A stretch of DNA of 64,000 bases. Origin: Nereida sp024640765. Lineage in GTDB: Bacteria; Pseudomonadota; Alphaproteobacteria; Rhodobacterales; Rhodobacteraceae. Below are positions 1 through 8,479 of this stretch, piece by piece; the first letter of the stretch is position 1; each line of letters opens with the position of its first letter. The stretch spans positions 1 to 64,000 of the forward strand of contig JAHEEK010000012.1 in the NCBI GenBank assembly GCA_024640765.1. The letters run 5' to 3'. The position numbers and the translations under genes were made by a program. The notes under the pieces were generated by a model. That model ran no database searches, had not been told where the DNA came from, and saw only the letters and a program-made list of their open reading frames with translations.

Positions 1-120
1 AAAAAAATCATTGATTTTATTGGATTATTCGACGTTTTATCCAACTTGATTAAGCGAGTTGGAACAACATTTACACGTAGTGGTCTAGATCAAGGCGCCG
101 TCTTTGTTTTGCGAGCGTAG
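1..120 (+). CDS. C-terminal end of an unknown protein (cut by window start)
   Basis: Frame 1 is open from the first base to a TAG at 118-120 and gives 39 residues ending in GAVFVLRA. I do not recognise the family. The stop codon sits at the base of a strong intrinsic terminator (120-149), which supports a real gene ending here. The tail has basic and hydrophobic residues but no clear motif. It could also be a degraded fragment, because the neighbouring genes are decayed. Confidence 0.45.
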   Translation, partial: KKIIDFIGLFDVLSNLIKRVGTTFTRSGLDQGAVFVLRA

Positions 121-149
121 CGAGATTTTGCGAAATCTCGCATTTTTTT
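120..149 (+). terminator. Rho-independent terminator
   Basis: A perfect 9-bp stem (GCGAGATTT / AAATCTCGC) with a TGCG loop is followed by A and seven T. It ends the transcript entering from the left edge. Confidence 0.9.
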
Positions 150-230
150 CCTGAACGGGGTTTCTATCGCTAATTTGGATTAATTCATGCGACGTTAACG
201 ATTGTAACGAGTAAAACGAGGAATGATTTC

Positions 231-602
231 ATGATTAAACTGACAACCGTTGCAGCGGTGGCAATTACGGGACTTGCGACCCCAGCGTTTTCCGATCCGA
301 GTATCTGTTTTGGACTTAACTTTTCGTTCGGTGGTAATGTTGTTGTAACCAGTCTGGGTGTACGTGGATTTACTGATAACTAAGAAAACAAAGTGGCCGG
401 TAGCCTAGGTCTGGACTACGTTTTCGGTGAGAACCGCGTGCGGCCAACGGTTGGTGTCGCTTACCTAGGTAGTAACAACTACATCGGCCTTGATTTGTGC
501 TTCGGTAGTGGACAGGTCGAATTCGGTTTAGGTGCTGGTGTGGTTGATACTGCTGATGATGTTATGCCATCGCCGATAATTACAGAGATTCCGCTCTTAT
601 AA
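231..602 (+). pseudogene. Small exported outer-membrane-like protein, interrupted by an in-frame TAA
   Basis: ATG at 231 follows an ACGAGGA ribosome site and opens with a clear signal peptide (MIKLTTVAAVAITG..., likely cut after PAFS). Codon 51 is TAA (381-383). The same frame then continues for 72 more codons to 602 with glycine- and aromatic-rich segments (GSLGLDYVF, GVAYLGSNNY, VEFGLGAG) that resemble beta-strands of a small barrel. The segment before the stop (SFGGNVVVTSLGVRG) has the same character, so this is one gene with a nonsense mutation and not two genes. Between 603 and 720 a different frame still reads like protein, so the 3' end may also be frameshifted. The family is not identified. 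Confidence 0.6.
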
Positions 603-766
603 CGCTTCTTACGCGCTTGATCTGCAACGGTCGAAGCCGCTGCAAGCATCCCATAACCGCGCAAGTCTAGCTAATGCTTCCCTGACGGCTGGTATTGAGC
701 GCGCTGATGAAAAGAGTCACTTTTGGCTTGTATTATTACTCGCCTATCCACCGGCGCTATGACCAA

Positions 767-1801
767 TTAATCATTTAACACACCAAGCCCACGTGCGGCA
801 AAAGCTTCAAGCCGCGTGATCTCTGTCTTACTCAGCAATACGCCGTGCGTTTCGGCCATTTCGCGTGCAGCATAGCGTCGCTCTGACGGCAGTCTCGCGC
901 CTTGGTCTGTCATTGCGTTGATCAGCACCTCGCCCTCTGCCACCGGATCGCGCCCACTGCTGTGGGCAAACCTAGCCGGATCAAAAGCAATGATAAGCGC
1001 ACCGTGGCGGGGCAGCGGGCCGCCTTCGGCAAAATCAAGCGCCTCTTTACTCATGAATTCGCCCAACATAGCCCCTGCTATAAGTTCGATCATCGACGAG
1101 ATCGCAGAGCCTTTGTGCGCTCCAAATGGCAGCATGGCGCCTGCCAGCCCTTCGGCGGCGTCAGTTGTAGGGCTACCGTCAGGGGCAATTGCCCACCCTT
1201 CCGGAATAGGTTCTCCGGCGATACGGCGCATTTCCATGTCCCCTCTTGCAGCAACGCTTGTTGCGAAATCGAACACGTAAGGGTGAGTGCCTTTGCGGGG
1301 ATAGCTAAACGCAAATGGATTGGTTCCAAACAGCGGTGTGGTCCCCCCTGCGGGTGCCACAAATGCATAGCTTGGACACATCGAAATGACCGCGAGGCCA
1401 GCCCGTGCAAGGTCCTCTACTTCATACCAAAGCGCCGAAAAGTGCAGGGCGTCGCGGATTACCAAACTGGCCATACCAAGTTCTTTAGCTCGTTCAATCA
1501 GCGCGGCGCGGCCTGTGTCATAGGCAGGGCAGGAAAAGCCGCCCGCTGCATCCACTTCGATGATTGCTTTGCCACTGTCTTTCAAAACAGGCACGGCGGT
1601 TGGGTTGGCCTTACCCGAAGCAACTGACCGCAAGCACCCCTCAATCCGGTAGATGCCATGAGACTTACAATTGTCCCGCTCACCGGCCACAATTACGTCT
1701 GTCACGCTTTGGGCTGTTTCTGGCCGTACACCGCTTTTGGCGAAAGCCGCGTATACCTGCTCGCGCAGCGTGTAGATCGAGATATGTGTGTCTGTGGTCA
1801 T
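767..1801 (-). CDS. Ldh-family NAD(P)H-dependent oxidoreductase (delta1-pyrroline/piperideine-2-carboxylate reductase-like)
   Basis: The 344-residue protein belongs to the malate/L-lactate dehydrogenase (Ldh2) family, whose members reduce 2-keto acids or cyclic imino acids. The SHGIYR motif at residues 47-52 holds the conserved active-site His, and the glycine-rich nucleotide-binding region (GTNPFAFSYP, LPFGAHKGSAIS) is present. Length is normal for the family. It lies 31 bp downstream of a DadA-like FAD oxidase on the same strand. This pairing suggests catabolism of a D-amino acid or hydroxyproline, in which the oxidase makes an imino acid and this enzyme reduces it. The exact substrate is inferred from context only. 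It appears intact although the transporter gene upstream in the same operon is broken. Confidence 0.8.
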   Translation of the reverse strand: MTTDTHISIYTLREQVYAAFAKSGVRPETAQSVTDVIVAGERDNCKSHGIYRIEGCLRSVASGKANPTAVPVLKDSGKAIIEVDAAGGFSCPAYDTGRAALIERAKELGMASLVIRDALHFSALWYEVEDLARAGLAVISMCPSYAFVAPAGGTTPLFGTNPFAFSYPRKGTHPYVFDFATSVAARGDMEMRRIAGEPIPEGWAIAPDGSPTTDAAEGLAGAMLPFGAHKGSAISSMIELIAGAMLGEFMSKEALDFAEGGPLPRHGALIIAFDPARFAHSSGRDPVAEGEVLINAMTDQGARLPSERRYAAREMAETHGVLLSKTEITRLEAFAARGLGVLND

Positions 1802-1832
1802 ATTCGGGTCTCCGGTATCGGGCGCGGTGCGT

Positions 1833-3089
1833 CTAAGCGGGCCTATTGGAAATGAAGCTGCGGTTTGGCCTAAAGGGTGAAATGTCGATATTTGGTTGCC
1901 GACCTTCGATTAAATCCGCAACAATCCGGCCTGTGATGCCGCCAAGGGTCAAGCCAAGGTGTTGGTGCCCGAATGCGTGAATGATCCGCTCTGATGCAGC
2001 GCTTTGGCCGATGACGGGTAGGGCGTCTGGCATTGTCGGGCGTAGCCCCATCCATTCACTATCTGGGGCTGGAAGATCGTGGAACATCTCGCCCACGCGG
2101 CGGCGTAGATAGGCAGTCCGGTTTGTGCTGGCAGTTTTGTGTTTACCTGTGATTTCGACAGTTCCGGCAATCCGCAGACCTTGAGCCATGGGACTGGCGT
2201 AAAAGCCGCCCTCGGCCCAACCGACTGGGCGGCTAACGCGATTGCCTTCAGTTCCGTAGATCAAGTGATAGCCGCGCTCAGTACCCAAAGGCAGGTGTTG
2301 TGTGTCAGTGCCTTCAATCTCGTTTGACAGCGCACCTGCGGCCACCACGAGCCTGCCCACTTCTACGCCGCTATTTTCTAAATCCAACACAACACTCTTT
2401 GGGCCAGCGTTGGAGCGGATGAGTTTCTGGGCAACTGTGTGCCCACCGAGCGATGTGAAACGCGCATGCATCCGGCGGATCAATTCTTGAGGGTCGTGAA
2501 TGCGCCGCGTCGTTGGGTAGAAAACAGCACGCTTGATGGGCAACGCAAGGTTCGGCTCAAGAGTGCGGGCCTCTGCCTCAGATAGATCCTCAAGGGTCAC
2601 ACAAAGTGCTTGCCGCTTTGTCAGGGACGCACTGGCGTTATCTGCGGCTTTGTTCGTCGACCATATCGACAGCTGGCCAGAGTTGACGATAAGATCTTCA
2701 GCGCCTGCTTCCGCAATAAGCGGGTTAAGCCCTGCGTCTGCATGGGCCAACAGTTGTGCCAAATGCTGAGCGATTTCACTGGATCGCTTGTCAGTACAAT
2801 TGGCGAGAAACGACAGCATCCATTTCGGGTTTCGCAGCGCATGGGCGTAGGAAATAGAAAGCGGGCTGTTTGGGCTGAACAAAAGCGCAGGCAGGTTTTT
2901 GAAAACCGAAGGGTCATTAACGGGCATGCAGGCGTAGGTTGCAAGGGTGCAGGCGTTGCCAAAACTTGCCCCTGAACCGGGTGGATTGGGATCGATTAAA
3001 AGGGTTTTATGCCCGCGCAATTGGGACCAAAGTGCGGTGCTGACACCGACAATTCCCGCCCCCACTATTCCAACGTCATAGTCGCTCAT
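1833..3089 (-). CDS. DadA-like FAD-dependent D-amino acid dehydrogenase/oxidase
   Basis: The 418-residue DAO-superfamily flavoprotein opens with a Rossmann FAD motif (VGIVGAGIVGVSTA, residues 7-20) followed by an acidic residue at the end of beta2. The C-terminal part has the conserved FAD-contacting segment (GLRPTMPDALPVIG, and HAFGHQHLGLTLGGITGRIVAD split across the flavin-binding loop). The family oxidises D-amino acids or 4-hydroxy-D-proline to imino or keto acids. It is the middle gene of a minus-strand run: permease remnant, this gene, Ldh-type reductase. It looks intact, so the enzymes may still be made although the cognate importer is lost. Confidence 0.85.
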   Translation of the reverse strand: MSDYDVGIVGAGIVGVSTALWSQLRGHKTLLIDPNPPGSGASFGNACTLATYACMPVNDPSVFKNLPALLFSPNSPLSISYAHALRNPKWMLSFLANCTDKRSSEIAQHLAQLLAHADAGLNPLIAEAGAEDLIVNSGQLSIWSTNKAADNASASLTKRQALCVTLEDLSEAEARTLEPNLALPIKRAVFYPTTRRIHDPQELIRRMHARFTSLGGHTVAQKLIRSNAGPKSVVLDLENSGVEVGRLVVAAGALSNEIEGTDTQHLPLGTERGYHLIYGTEGNRVSRPVGWAEGGFYASPMAQGLRIAGTVEITGKHKTASTNRTAYLRRRVGEMFHDLPAPDSEWMGLRPTMPDALPVIGQSAASERIIHAFGHQHLGLTLGGITGRIVADLIEGRQPNIDISPFRPNRSFISNRPA

Positions 3090-3241
3090 CGCGCGCGCTC
3101 CTGATGTGTCTGAACTAAGTCGTAGCAGCGGGGATTTCGTTGGGCAACTGATCTGAAACGCTGGTCACGGGCTGCAGGTTGCCCTGAAAAAGAGGGGCTT
3201 TGCGCTCCTCTCTTGATGATCCTTAAGCCATGAATGACTTC

Positions 3242-3790
3242 TTAGCTGGGGGACAACCCGCGCAAGCGTTCCGAGCGGCGGCGCAGCAATTCCACAGTTG
3301 TCAGCAACAAGATCGAGAACGTCACAAGGATCGTTGCTGCGGCCAAGATAGTTGGGCTGATCTGTTCACGAAGACCCGTAAACATCTGCCACGGCAGTGT
3401 TTGTTGTTGTGCGGCGCCAACGAACAGCACCACGACGACCTCGTCAAACGACGTGATAAACGCGAACAGCCCACCTGAAATGACACCGGGCAAGATAAGC
3501 GGCATCTGAACGCGGAAGAAGGTGGTCACGGGGTTTGCGCCCATGTTTGCAGCCGCGCGGGTCAGGGAGTTGTCAAAACCTACAAGCGTGGCAGTCACGG
3601 TGATGATGACGAACGGAACACCTAGAACCGAGTGCGCCAAGATGACTTTCACGTAACCCACAAACGATTGGTTAAGGCCAAGGTTTGCTTCCAACCAGTT
3701 CCCGAGGGGGCGTAGAAGAAGAACATGCCAGTCGCCGAAATGATCAACGGCACAATCATTGGCGAGATCATGATCGCCATGATCGAAACC
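3242..3790 (-). pseudogene. ABC transporter permease (PotC/YdcV type), 5'-truncated and frameshifted
   Basis: The C-terminal part of a binding-protein-dependent permease is recognisable: membrane segments and the EAA-type cytoplasmic loop (LTRAAANMGANPVTTFFRVQMPLILPG) and the FDEVVVVLFV segment typical of polyamine/opine-type permeases. A one-base loss in the G-run at 3706-3710 moves the reading frame, since the upstream part (MISPMIVPLIIS, FFFY) reads in another frame. Homology stops near 3775-3795, where an M24 hydrolase remnant begins on the opposite strand. At least two N-terminal helices are missing, so the transporter is dead. Confidence 0.85.
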
Positions 3791-4429
3791 GCTCTTGAAA
3801 AAGCGGTCCTTGGCGTTCGCAAAAGTGATCTGGTGGCGGACATTATGCACGCGGGCATCACCGGTGTTGGGGATGACTGGGGGGACTATCCGGCCATTGT
3901 TCCCCTGACGCCGTCGGGGCTGGATGCAACCGCCGCACATTTAACGTGGGACGGACGGCCCATGCAGGCAGGTGAGGCTACGTTTTTCGAACTTTCTGGC
4001 TGTTACCGCCGCTACCACGCGCCGCTCTGCCGTACTGTATTTTTAGGAAAGCCGTCTGATGACATGCGCCGTGCGGAAGCTGCGCAAATTGAGGGGATTA
4101 CTGCAGGGCTGAAGGCTGCTCGGGCAGGGAACCGGACGTGCGATATTGCCACTGCCTTCATGGATGTTTTGGCCAAGCATGGCATTTCACGGCAAGGGCG
4201 CATGGGCTGTCCGATCGGCCTAAGCTACCCGCCTGATTGGGGTGAGCGCACCGCATCCATCCGCACCGAAGATGAAACGGTTCTACAGCCTGGCATGGTG
4301 TTCCATTTCATGCCCGCACTTTGGATGGACAGTTGGGGGCTTGAGACCACTGAGACGATTTTGATTTCGGAGACCGGGGCGGCCGAAGCCCTTTGCAATA
4401 TTGAGCGCAAGCTCTTCGTGAAAGACTGA
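3779..4429 (+). pseudogene. M24-family hydrolase (ectoine hydrolase DoeA-like), 5'-truncated
   Basis: About 215 residues of the pita-bread catalytic fold remain, starting near GVRKSDLVADI and ending with ERKLFVKD. Segments such as GLSYPPDWGERT and ETTETILI match my memory of DoeA ectoine hydrolases (M24), but the assignment is from recall. The N-terminal domain is gone: the frame runs straight into a permease remnant on the other strand near 3785, and no start codon with a proper leader exists. The following M20 gene begins 5 bp later, so they formed one operon, consistent with hydrolysis of an amide or cyclic amidine followed by N-deacetylation. Confidence 0.75.
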
Positions 4430-4433
4430 AATC

Positions 4434-5592
4434 ATGGCCAGCCTGAAAGAAACCACGGAACTGTTGGGAAAGCTCATCTCGTTTCCCAGTGTGTCCAGCG
4501 ACAGTAACCTTGATCTGATCAACTTCTTGGCGGAGTATCTCGAACGGGCGGGGGCAAGGGTTATCACCCAACCGTCGGTTGATGGAATCAAGGCCAATTT
4601 GTGGGCGACACTCGGGCCAGAGGGACCAGGTGGTATCGTGTTGTCGGGGCATTCGGATGTTGTGCCTGTGACGGATCAAGACTGGACCAGCGATCCTTTC
4701 GAGATGGTTGAGAGGGACGGCAAACTATTAGGCCGTGGGACCTGTGATATGAAGGGTTTATCGCAGCAGCTGCGGTCAAAGCGGCAGATTACGCCGCCAA
4801 ACCCCTTAAAAGGCCGGTACATTTTTCGTTTACATATGACGAGGAAACCGCCTGTTTGGGCATTCAAGATCTTGCCAAATGGTTGACCCAGCAAGATTTG
4901 CGCCCTGCCTTGGCTATTGTCGGTGAGCCGACGATGATGCAGGTGATCGAAGGGCATAAAGGGTGCAATGAATACACCACCCATTTTCACGGGTGCGCAG
5001 GGCATGGATCAATGCCTGACCTTGGTGTGAATGCAGTTGAGTATGCGGTCCGCTATGTCTCGTGCTTGCTGGACATCGGCGAGCAGCTGAAAACCCGTGC
5101 GCCGGCAGACAGCCGATTTGAACCCCCTTGGACTACGATCAACACAGGGGCGTTGGTAGGCGGCACAGCGCACAACGTGATCCCAGAGACAGCCTCGGTC
5201 GATTGGGAATTCCGCCCTTACAAACGAGCGATTTCCACTTCGTCAAAGAAGAGATCGAAGACTATGCACAATCGGTTTTGTTGCCCGCAATGCAAGCGGT
5301 TGATCCAGATGCCAATATCCGCACAGAAATCATTGGCGAGGTGGCGGGACTTGAGCCTGCAACCGTAAATGAAGCCCGCGACATTTTGTTGGAGTTAACG
5401 GGCGGAAATGGCGCGGGCGTCGTGCCGTTTGGGACAGAAGCGGGTATCTTCGGCTCCCTCGGGATGTCCGCAGTGATCTGCGGTCCGGGTTCAATCGAGC
5501 AGGCCCACAAACCCGATGAATTTCTTGCACTTGATCAATTGCAAAAATGCCTGACGATGCTGGATGATTTGGAACGTAAAGTGCACGCATAA
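4434..5592 (+). pseudogene. M20-family deacetylase (ArgE/DapE-like), two frameshifts
   Basis: The protein reads as an ArgE-type N-acetyl-amino acid deacetylase: metal ligands in SGHSDVVP and GRGTCDMKG, then DEETACLGIQDLA, GEPTMMQVIEGHKG, GHGSMPDLG and the C-terminal AGIFGSLGMSAVICGPG. One T is missing in the T-run at 4757-4759 and one base is missing near 5215-5218 (after WEFRP). Each shifts the frame, so no full-length product is possible. It sits directly after the DoeA-like remnant. In ectoine pathways an M20 enzyme removes the acetyl group from N-acetyl-diaminobutyrate, but other acetylated substrates are possible. Confidence 0.85.
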
Positions 5593-5778
5593 ATCGACAT
5601 TGTGAGCAGGATGCGTACACGTTAGGTGCGGGTTAATGGCGGGGACGGTTTCTTACGCAATGGTCTTTGGTCGGTGTTACCGCCGAGGATTGCATGGAGC
5701 CTAAACGTCAAAGTTCAAGACCACGTTAATCAGCGCACCATACTGAAATACGCGTCCTGATAACCATTTTCGTAAAAA

Positions 5779-5853
5779 TGGCTCCGACGGTAGGGATCGA
5801 ACCTACGACCAATTGATTAACAGTCAACTGCTCTACCGCTGAGCTACGTCGGA
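5779..5853 (-). tRNA. tRNA-Asn(GTT)
   Basis: The minus strand folds as a standard 75-nt tRNA: acceptor TCCGACG / CGTCGGA, D-arm GCTCAGCGGTAGAGC, anticodon loop CTGTTAA (anticodon GTT), T-arm GTAGGTTCGATCCCTAC and an encoded CCA at 5779-5781. Confidence 0.97.
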
Positions 5854-5920
5854 ACACTAGGAAGGGCTATAGCAACGGTGTTTGGGCGCGTCTAGAGGCA
5901 TTTTGGCAAAAATAACAAAT

Positions 5921-6829
5921 TTAAGACGGAATTTTTTCGAGCAGTCGAAATTTGCTTTGAATAGAAAGGATTCCTTCGGGTGAAACCCGTTTTTTAGTCA
6001 TAAGATCAATGAGATGGGCTAGTACGTTTTGCTCGGCTGCGGACCAAAGATTGGGGTTGATGTCACTGTATATCTGCTGTGTCAGCTCTTTTGGCGTCTG
6101 TGGCCCTGCTTCCAACGTTCTGATGATCTGTTTGGTGCGTTCCATGCGGTGACTGATGAGCCATTCAATCCGTTTTTGGGGATCTTCGATGGCTTCTCCG
6201 TGCGCAGGTAGCAGTCTAAGCGCCGCGCGCGTTCTTGTTTGTTCACATGACGTAATGAACTGCGTCAGGTCCCCATCGGGCGGCGCCACCAGCGATGTTG
6301 CCCAGGCCATGATCAAATCACCGCAAAGCTCAACATCCCCCACAGCGAAGCTCATGTGATTGGCGAAATGGCCGGGTGTATGATGTGCAGTGATGCGCCA
6401 GCCCGCATGTTCGATAACTTGGCCATCATTTAAGCGGACATCCGGTGCGAATTGATGATCCACACCTTCGCCTTGTTTTAGGATGTCTGTCTGCGCGAGG
6501 GCGCTCATGACATCACTCCGGCCTCTGGTGCTGTCTCCAAAGGCGTGTACTTTTGCGCCCGTGATTGAGGCAACGCGGGCGGCAAGAGGGCTGTGGTCAA
6601 GGTGGCTATGGGTCACCAGAATATGCGAGATACGCTGATCTTTTTCGAGAGCGTCCATGATGGCCTGACAGTGGGCGTCATCAATCGGGCCGGGGTCCAC
6701 CAGCGCAAGGTCCGATGTGCCGACAAGAAAGCTATTGGTCCCCGCGCCAGTGAGCGGCGAGGGGTTGTTGCAGGTGATCCGTTTGATGTTTTGTGCCACC
6801 TTAATGGGCTGGCCGTAGGGCAATGACAT
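5921..6829 (-). CDS. MBL-fold metallo-hydrolase
   Basis: The start at 6829 (MSLPYGQPIK) is preferred over an upstream extension to 6997, because that extension is compositionally odd and overlaps the divergent kinase gene. The 302-residue protein has the metallo-beta-lactamase metal motif THSHLDH followed by HHTPGH and a GDLIMAW segment, so it resembles glyoxalase-II and LACTB2-like hydrolases. The C-terminal ~80 residues form a helical winged-helix-like region, as in LACTB2 relatives. Substrate unknown. It is transcribed divergently from the sensor kinase, with only 45 bp between the two start codons. Confidence 0.85.
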   Translation of the reverse strand: MSLPYGQPIKVAQNIKRITCNNPSPLTGAGTNSFLVGTSDLALVDPGPIDDAHCQAIMDALEKDQRISHILVTHSHLDHSPLAARVASITGAKVHAFGDSTRGRSDVMSALAQTDILKQGEGVDHQFAPDVRLNDGQVIEHAGWRITAHHTPGHFANHMSFAVGDVELCGDLIMAWATSLVAPPDGDLTQFITSCEQTRTRAALRLLPAHGEAIEDPQKRIEWLISHRMERTKQIIRTLEAGPQTPKELTQQIYSDINPNLWSAAEQNVLAHLIDLMTKKRVSPEGILSIQSKFRLLEKIPS

Positions 6830-6874
6830 TTTCGGTGCTTTCCATCTGGGGGGCGCTAGGGGTAGATATAGGCC

Positions 6875-8194
6875 ATGATTTTCCCGTGGCTCAAACGATA
6901 TATGCCGCGCTCGCTTTATGGCCGGGCCGCGCTGATCCTGATTCTGCCGGTTGCTGTGCTGCAAATTGTGGTGGCGGTGGCATTTGCTCAGCGTCATTTT
7001 GATGGTGTGACAGAACAGATGAGCCGCGTTCTGGCCATTGAGTTGCGCTATCTGACATCGCGAATTAACAATGCGGCGGGTGCTGAGACTGCTGCGGTTG
7101 AAGCAGGTCGCATCGCGCGGGCTTTGGATATGGTGCTAATCGCTGATCCCATTGATGGGGTCATCAAAGAATGGAGCGATATCTCAGGCGTTACGATCGC
7201 GCGGGTTTTGAATGATGAGGTGCCAAAGCTTTCGGGTATTAACGTGGCACTTGAGCCCTCGCTTGTTGGCGTCACGCTTTCGACGGACCACGGGCTATTT
7301 ACTGTAACGCTTGATCGCCGCCGTCTGTCACCTAAAAACCCACATCAGCTTTTTGTTTGGATGGTAGCCATCGGTGCGGTGATGCTCGTCATCTCGTATA
7401 TGTTTTTGCGCAACCAATTGCGGCCGGTAAAGCGGCTGGCGGTTGCGGCAGCCGCCTTCGGGCGAGGGCAGGTGGTGTCTCTGACGCCTACTGGGGCCAC
7501 GGAAATGCGCGCAGCGGGGACGGCCTTTCTGGATATGCGTGCACGGATTGAACGGCAAGCGCAGCAGCGGCGCCTGATGGTGTCGGGGATCAGTCATGAC
7601 CTGCGCACGCCACTGACCCGTATGCGGCTTGGGCTGTCGCTGATCGACGAAGACACCAGCGAGCTAGAGGGTGATGTGGACGCCATGCAGCAGATGCTTG
7701 ATGCGTTTTTGAATTTTGCGCGCGATGAAGGCACGGAAGAAACGGAAATCGCCGATCTTGGTCAGCTGATTGCGGATGCAATCCAACAAAGCCAGCGTGC
7801 AGGATTTGACGTTACAGCGGTAGGCGCAATTTCTACGGTATCGATGCCTTTGCGCCCCATGGCCATCGGCCGGTTGTTGGATAACATCATCTCGAATGGC
7901 GCGAAATATGGCACCAGCGTTGGGGTGTCACTTGCGGTGAGTGAGCGAAGCGTGTGTATCACCATTGAAGATGATGGCCCGGGTATTGAGCCTGAGTTTT
8001 ATGACACCGCATTGCGCCCGTTCACGCGGCTTGAAGGGGGGCGTAACCAGAACAAAGTCGCGGGTGTCGGGCTTGGTTTGGCAATCGCCAATGACATCGT
8101 GCGCAGCCACGGCGGGTCTTTGCGCCTTGGTGTCAGCGGTGCGCTTGGGGGATTGCGTGTTGATGTGGTGTTGTCACGTCCCGCACTTGACTAA
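6875..8194 (+). CDS. EnvZ-like sensor histidine kinase
   Basis: The 439-residue inner-membrane kinase has an N-terminal membrane segment (residues ~17-38), a periplasmic domain of about 120 residues, a second segment (~160-177), a HAMP-like region, and a dimerisation domain with phospho-acceptor His241 in SGISHDLRTPLTRM. The ATPase domain has N-box NIISNGAKYG, G1 DDGPGIEP and G2 GVGLGLAIA. The sequence resembles the EnvZ/RstB class. No response regulator gene is next to it: the upstream neighbour is a divergent hydrolase and the downstream one is a tRNA gene on the other strand. Confidence 0.88.
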   Translation: MIFPWLKRYMPRSLYGRAALILILPVAVLQIVVAVAFAQRHFDGVTEQMSRVLAIELRYLTSRINNAAGAETAAVEAGRIARALDMVLIADPIDGVIKEWSDISGVTIARVLNDEVPKLSGINVALEPSLVGVTLSTDHGLFTVTLDRRRLSPKNPHQLFVWMVAIGAVMLVISYMFLRNQLRPVKRLAVAAAAFGRGQVVSLTPTGATEMRAAGTAFLDMRARIERQAQQRRLMVSGISHDLRTPLTRMRLGLSLIDEDTSELEGDVDAMQQMLDAFLNFARDEGTEETEIADLGQLIADAIQQSQRAGFDVTAVGAISTVSMPLRPMAIGRLLDNIISNGAKYGTSVGVSLAVSERSVCITIEDDGPGIEPEFYDTALRPFTRLEGGRNQNKVAGVGLGLAIANDIVRSHGGSLRLGVSGALGGLRVDVVLSRPALD

Positions 8195-8208
8195 TGAAGC
8201 GGCGTGTG

Positions 8209-8285
8209 TGGTAGGCCCGGCAGGACTTGAACCCGCGACCAAGCCGTTATGAGCGGCCTGCTCTAACCAGCTGAGCTACAGGCCC
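8209..8285 (-). tRNA. tRNA-Ile(CAT), lysidine-type
   Basis: The minus strand folds as a 77-nt tRNA with anticodon loop CTCATAA, D-arm GCTCAGCTGGTTAGAGC, T-arm GCGGGTTCAAGTCCTGC and CCA encoded at 8209-8211. The stem GGCCG/CGGCT around the CAT anticodon and the general pattern match tRNA-Ile2 genes (C34 modified to lysidine by TilS to read AUA) better than elongator or initiator Met tRNAs. Confidence 0.88.
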
Positions 8286-8479
8286 ACGCAGCATCGTGCT
8301 ATCCTTGGCATTCAAAAGGGTCAAGGTGGCATGATTGGTTTTTGTGCTCCAGTTTGGTGCAATCTACAGTTCAGATTTCAGGCGTTATGCACCGCGAACG
8401 CGGCTTAAACCCCATCTCCCTTTGACCCCTTCGCGCGGACCTGCTACGTGGCGGCAACATCATTGTCCGGAGCGCGCAT

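Noticed and set aside
902..1627. ORF of 241 codons opposite the Ldh-type gene
   Set aside because: It is the shadow of a well-supported gene; Cys- and His-rich composition is not protein-like.
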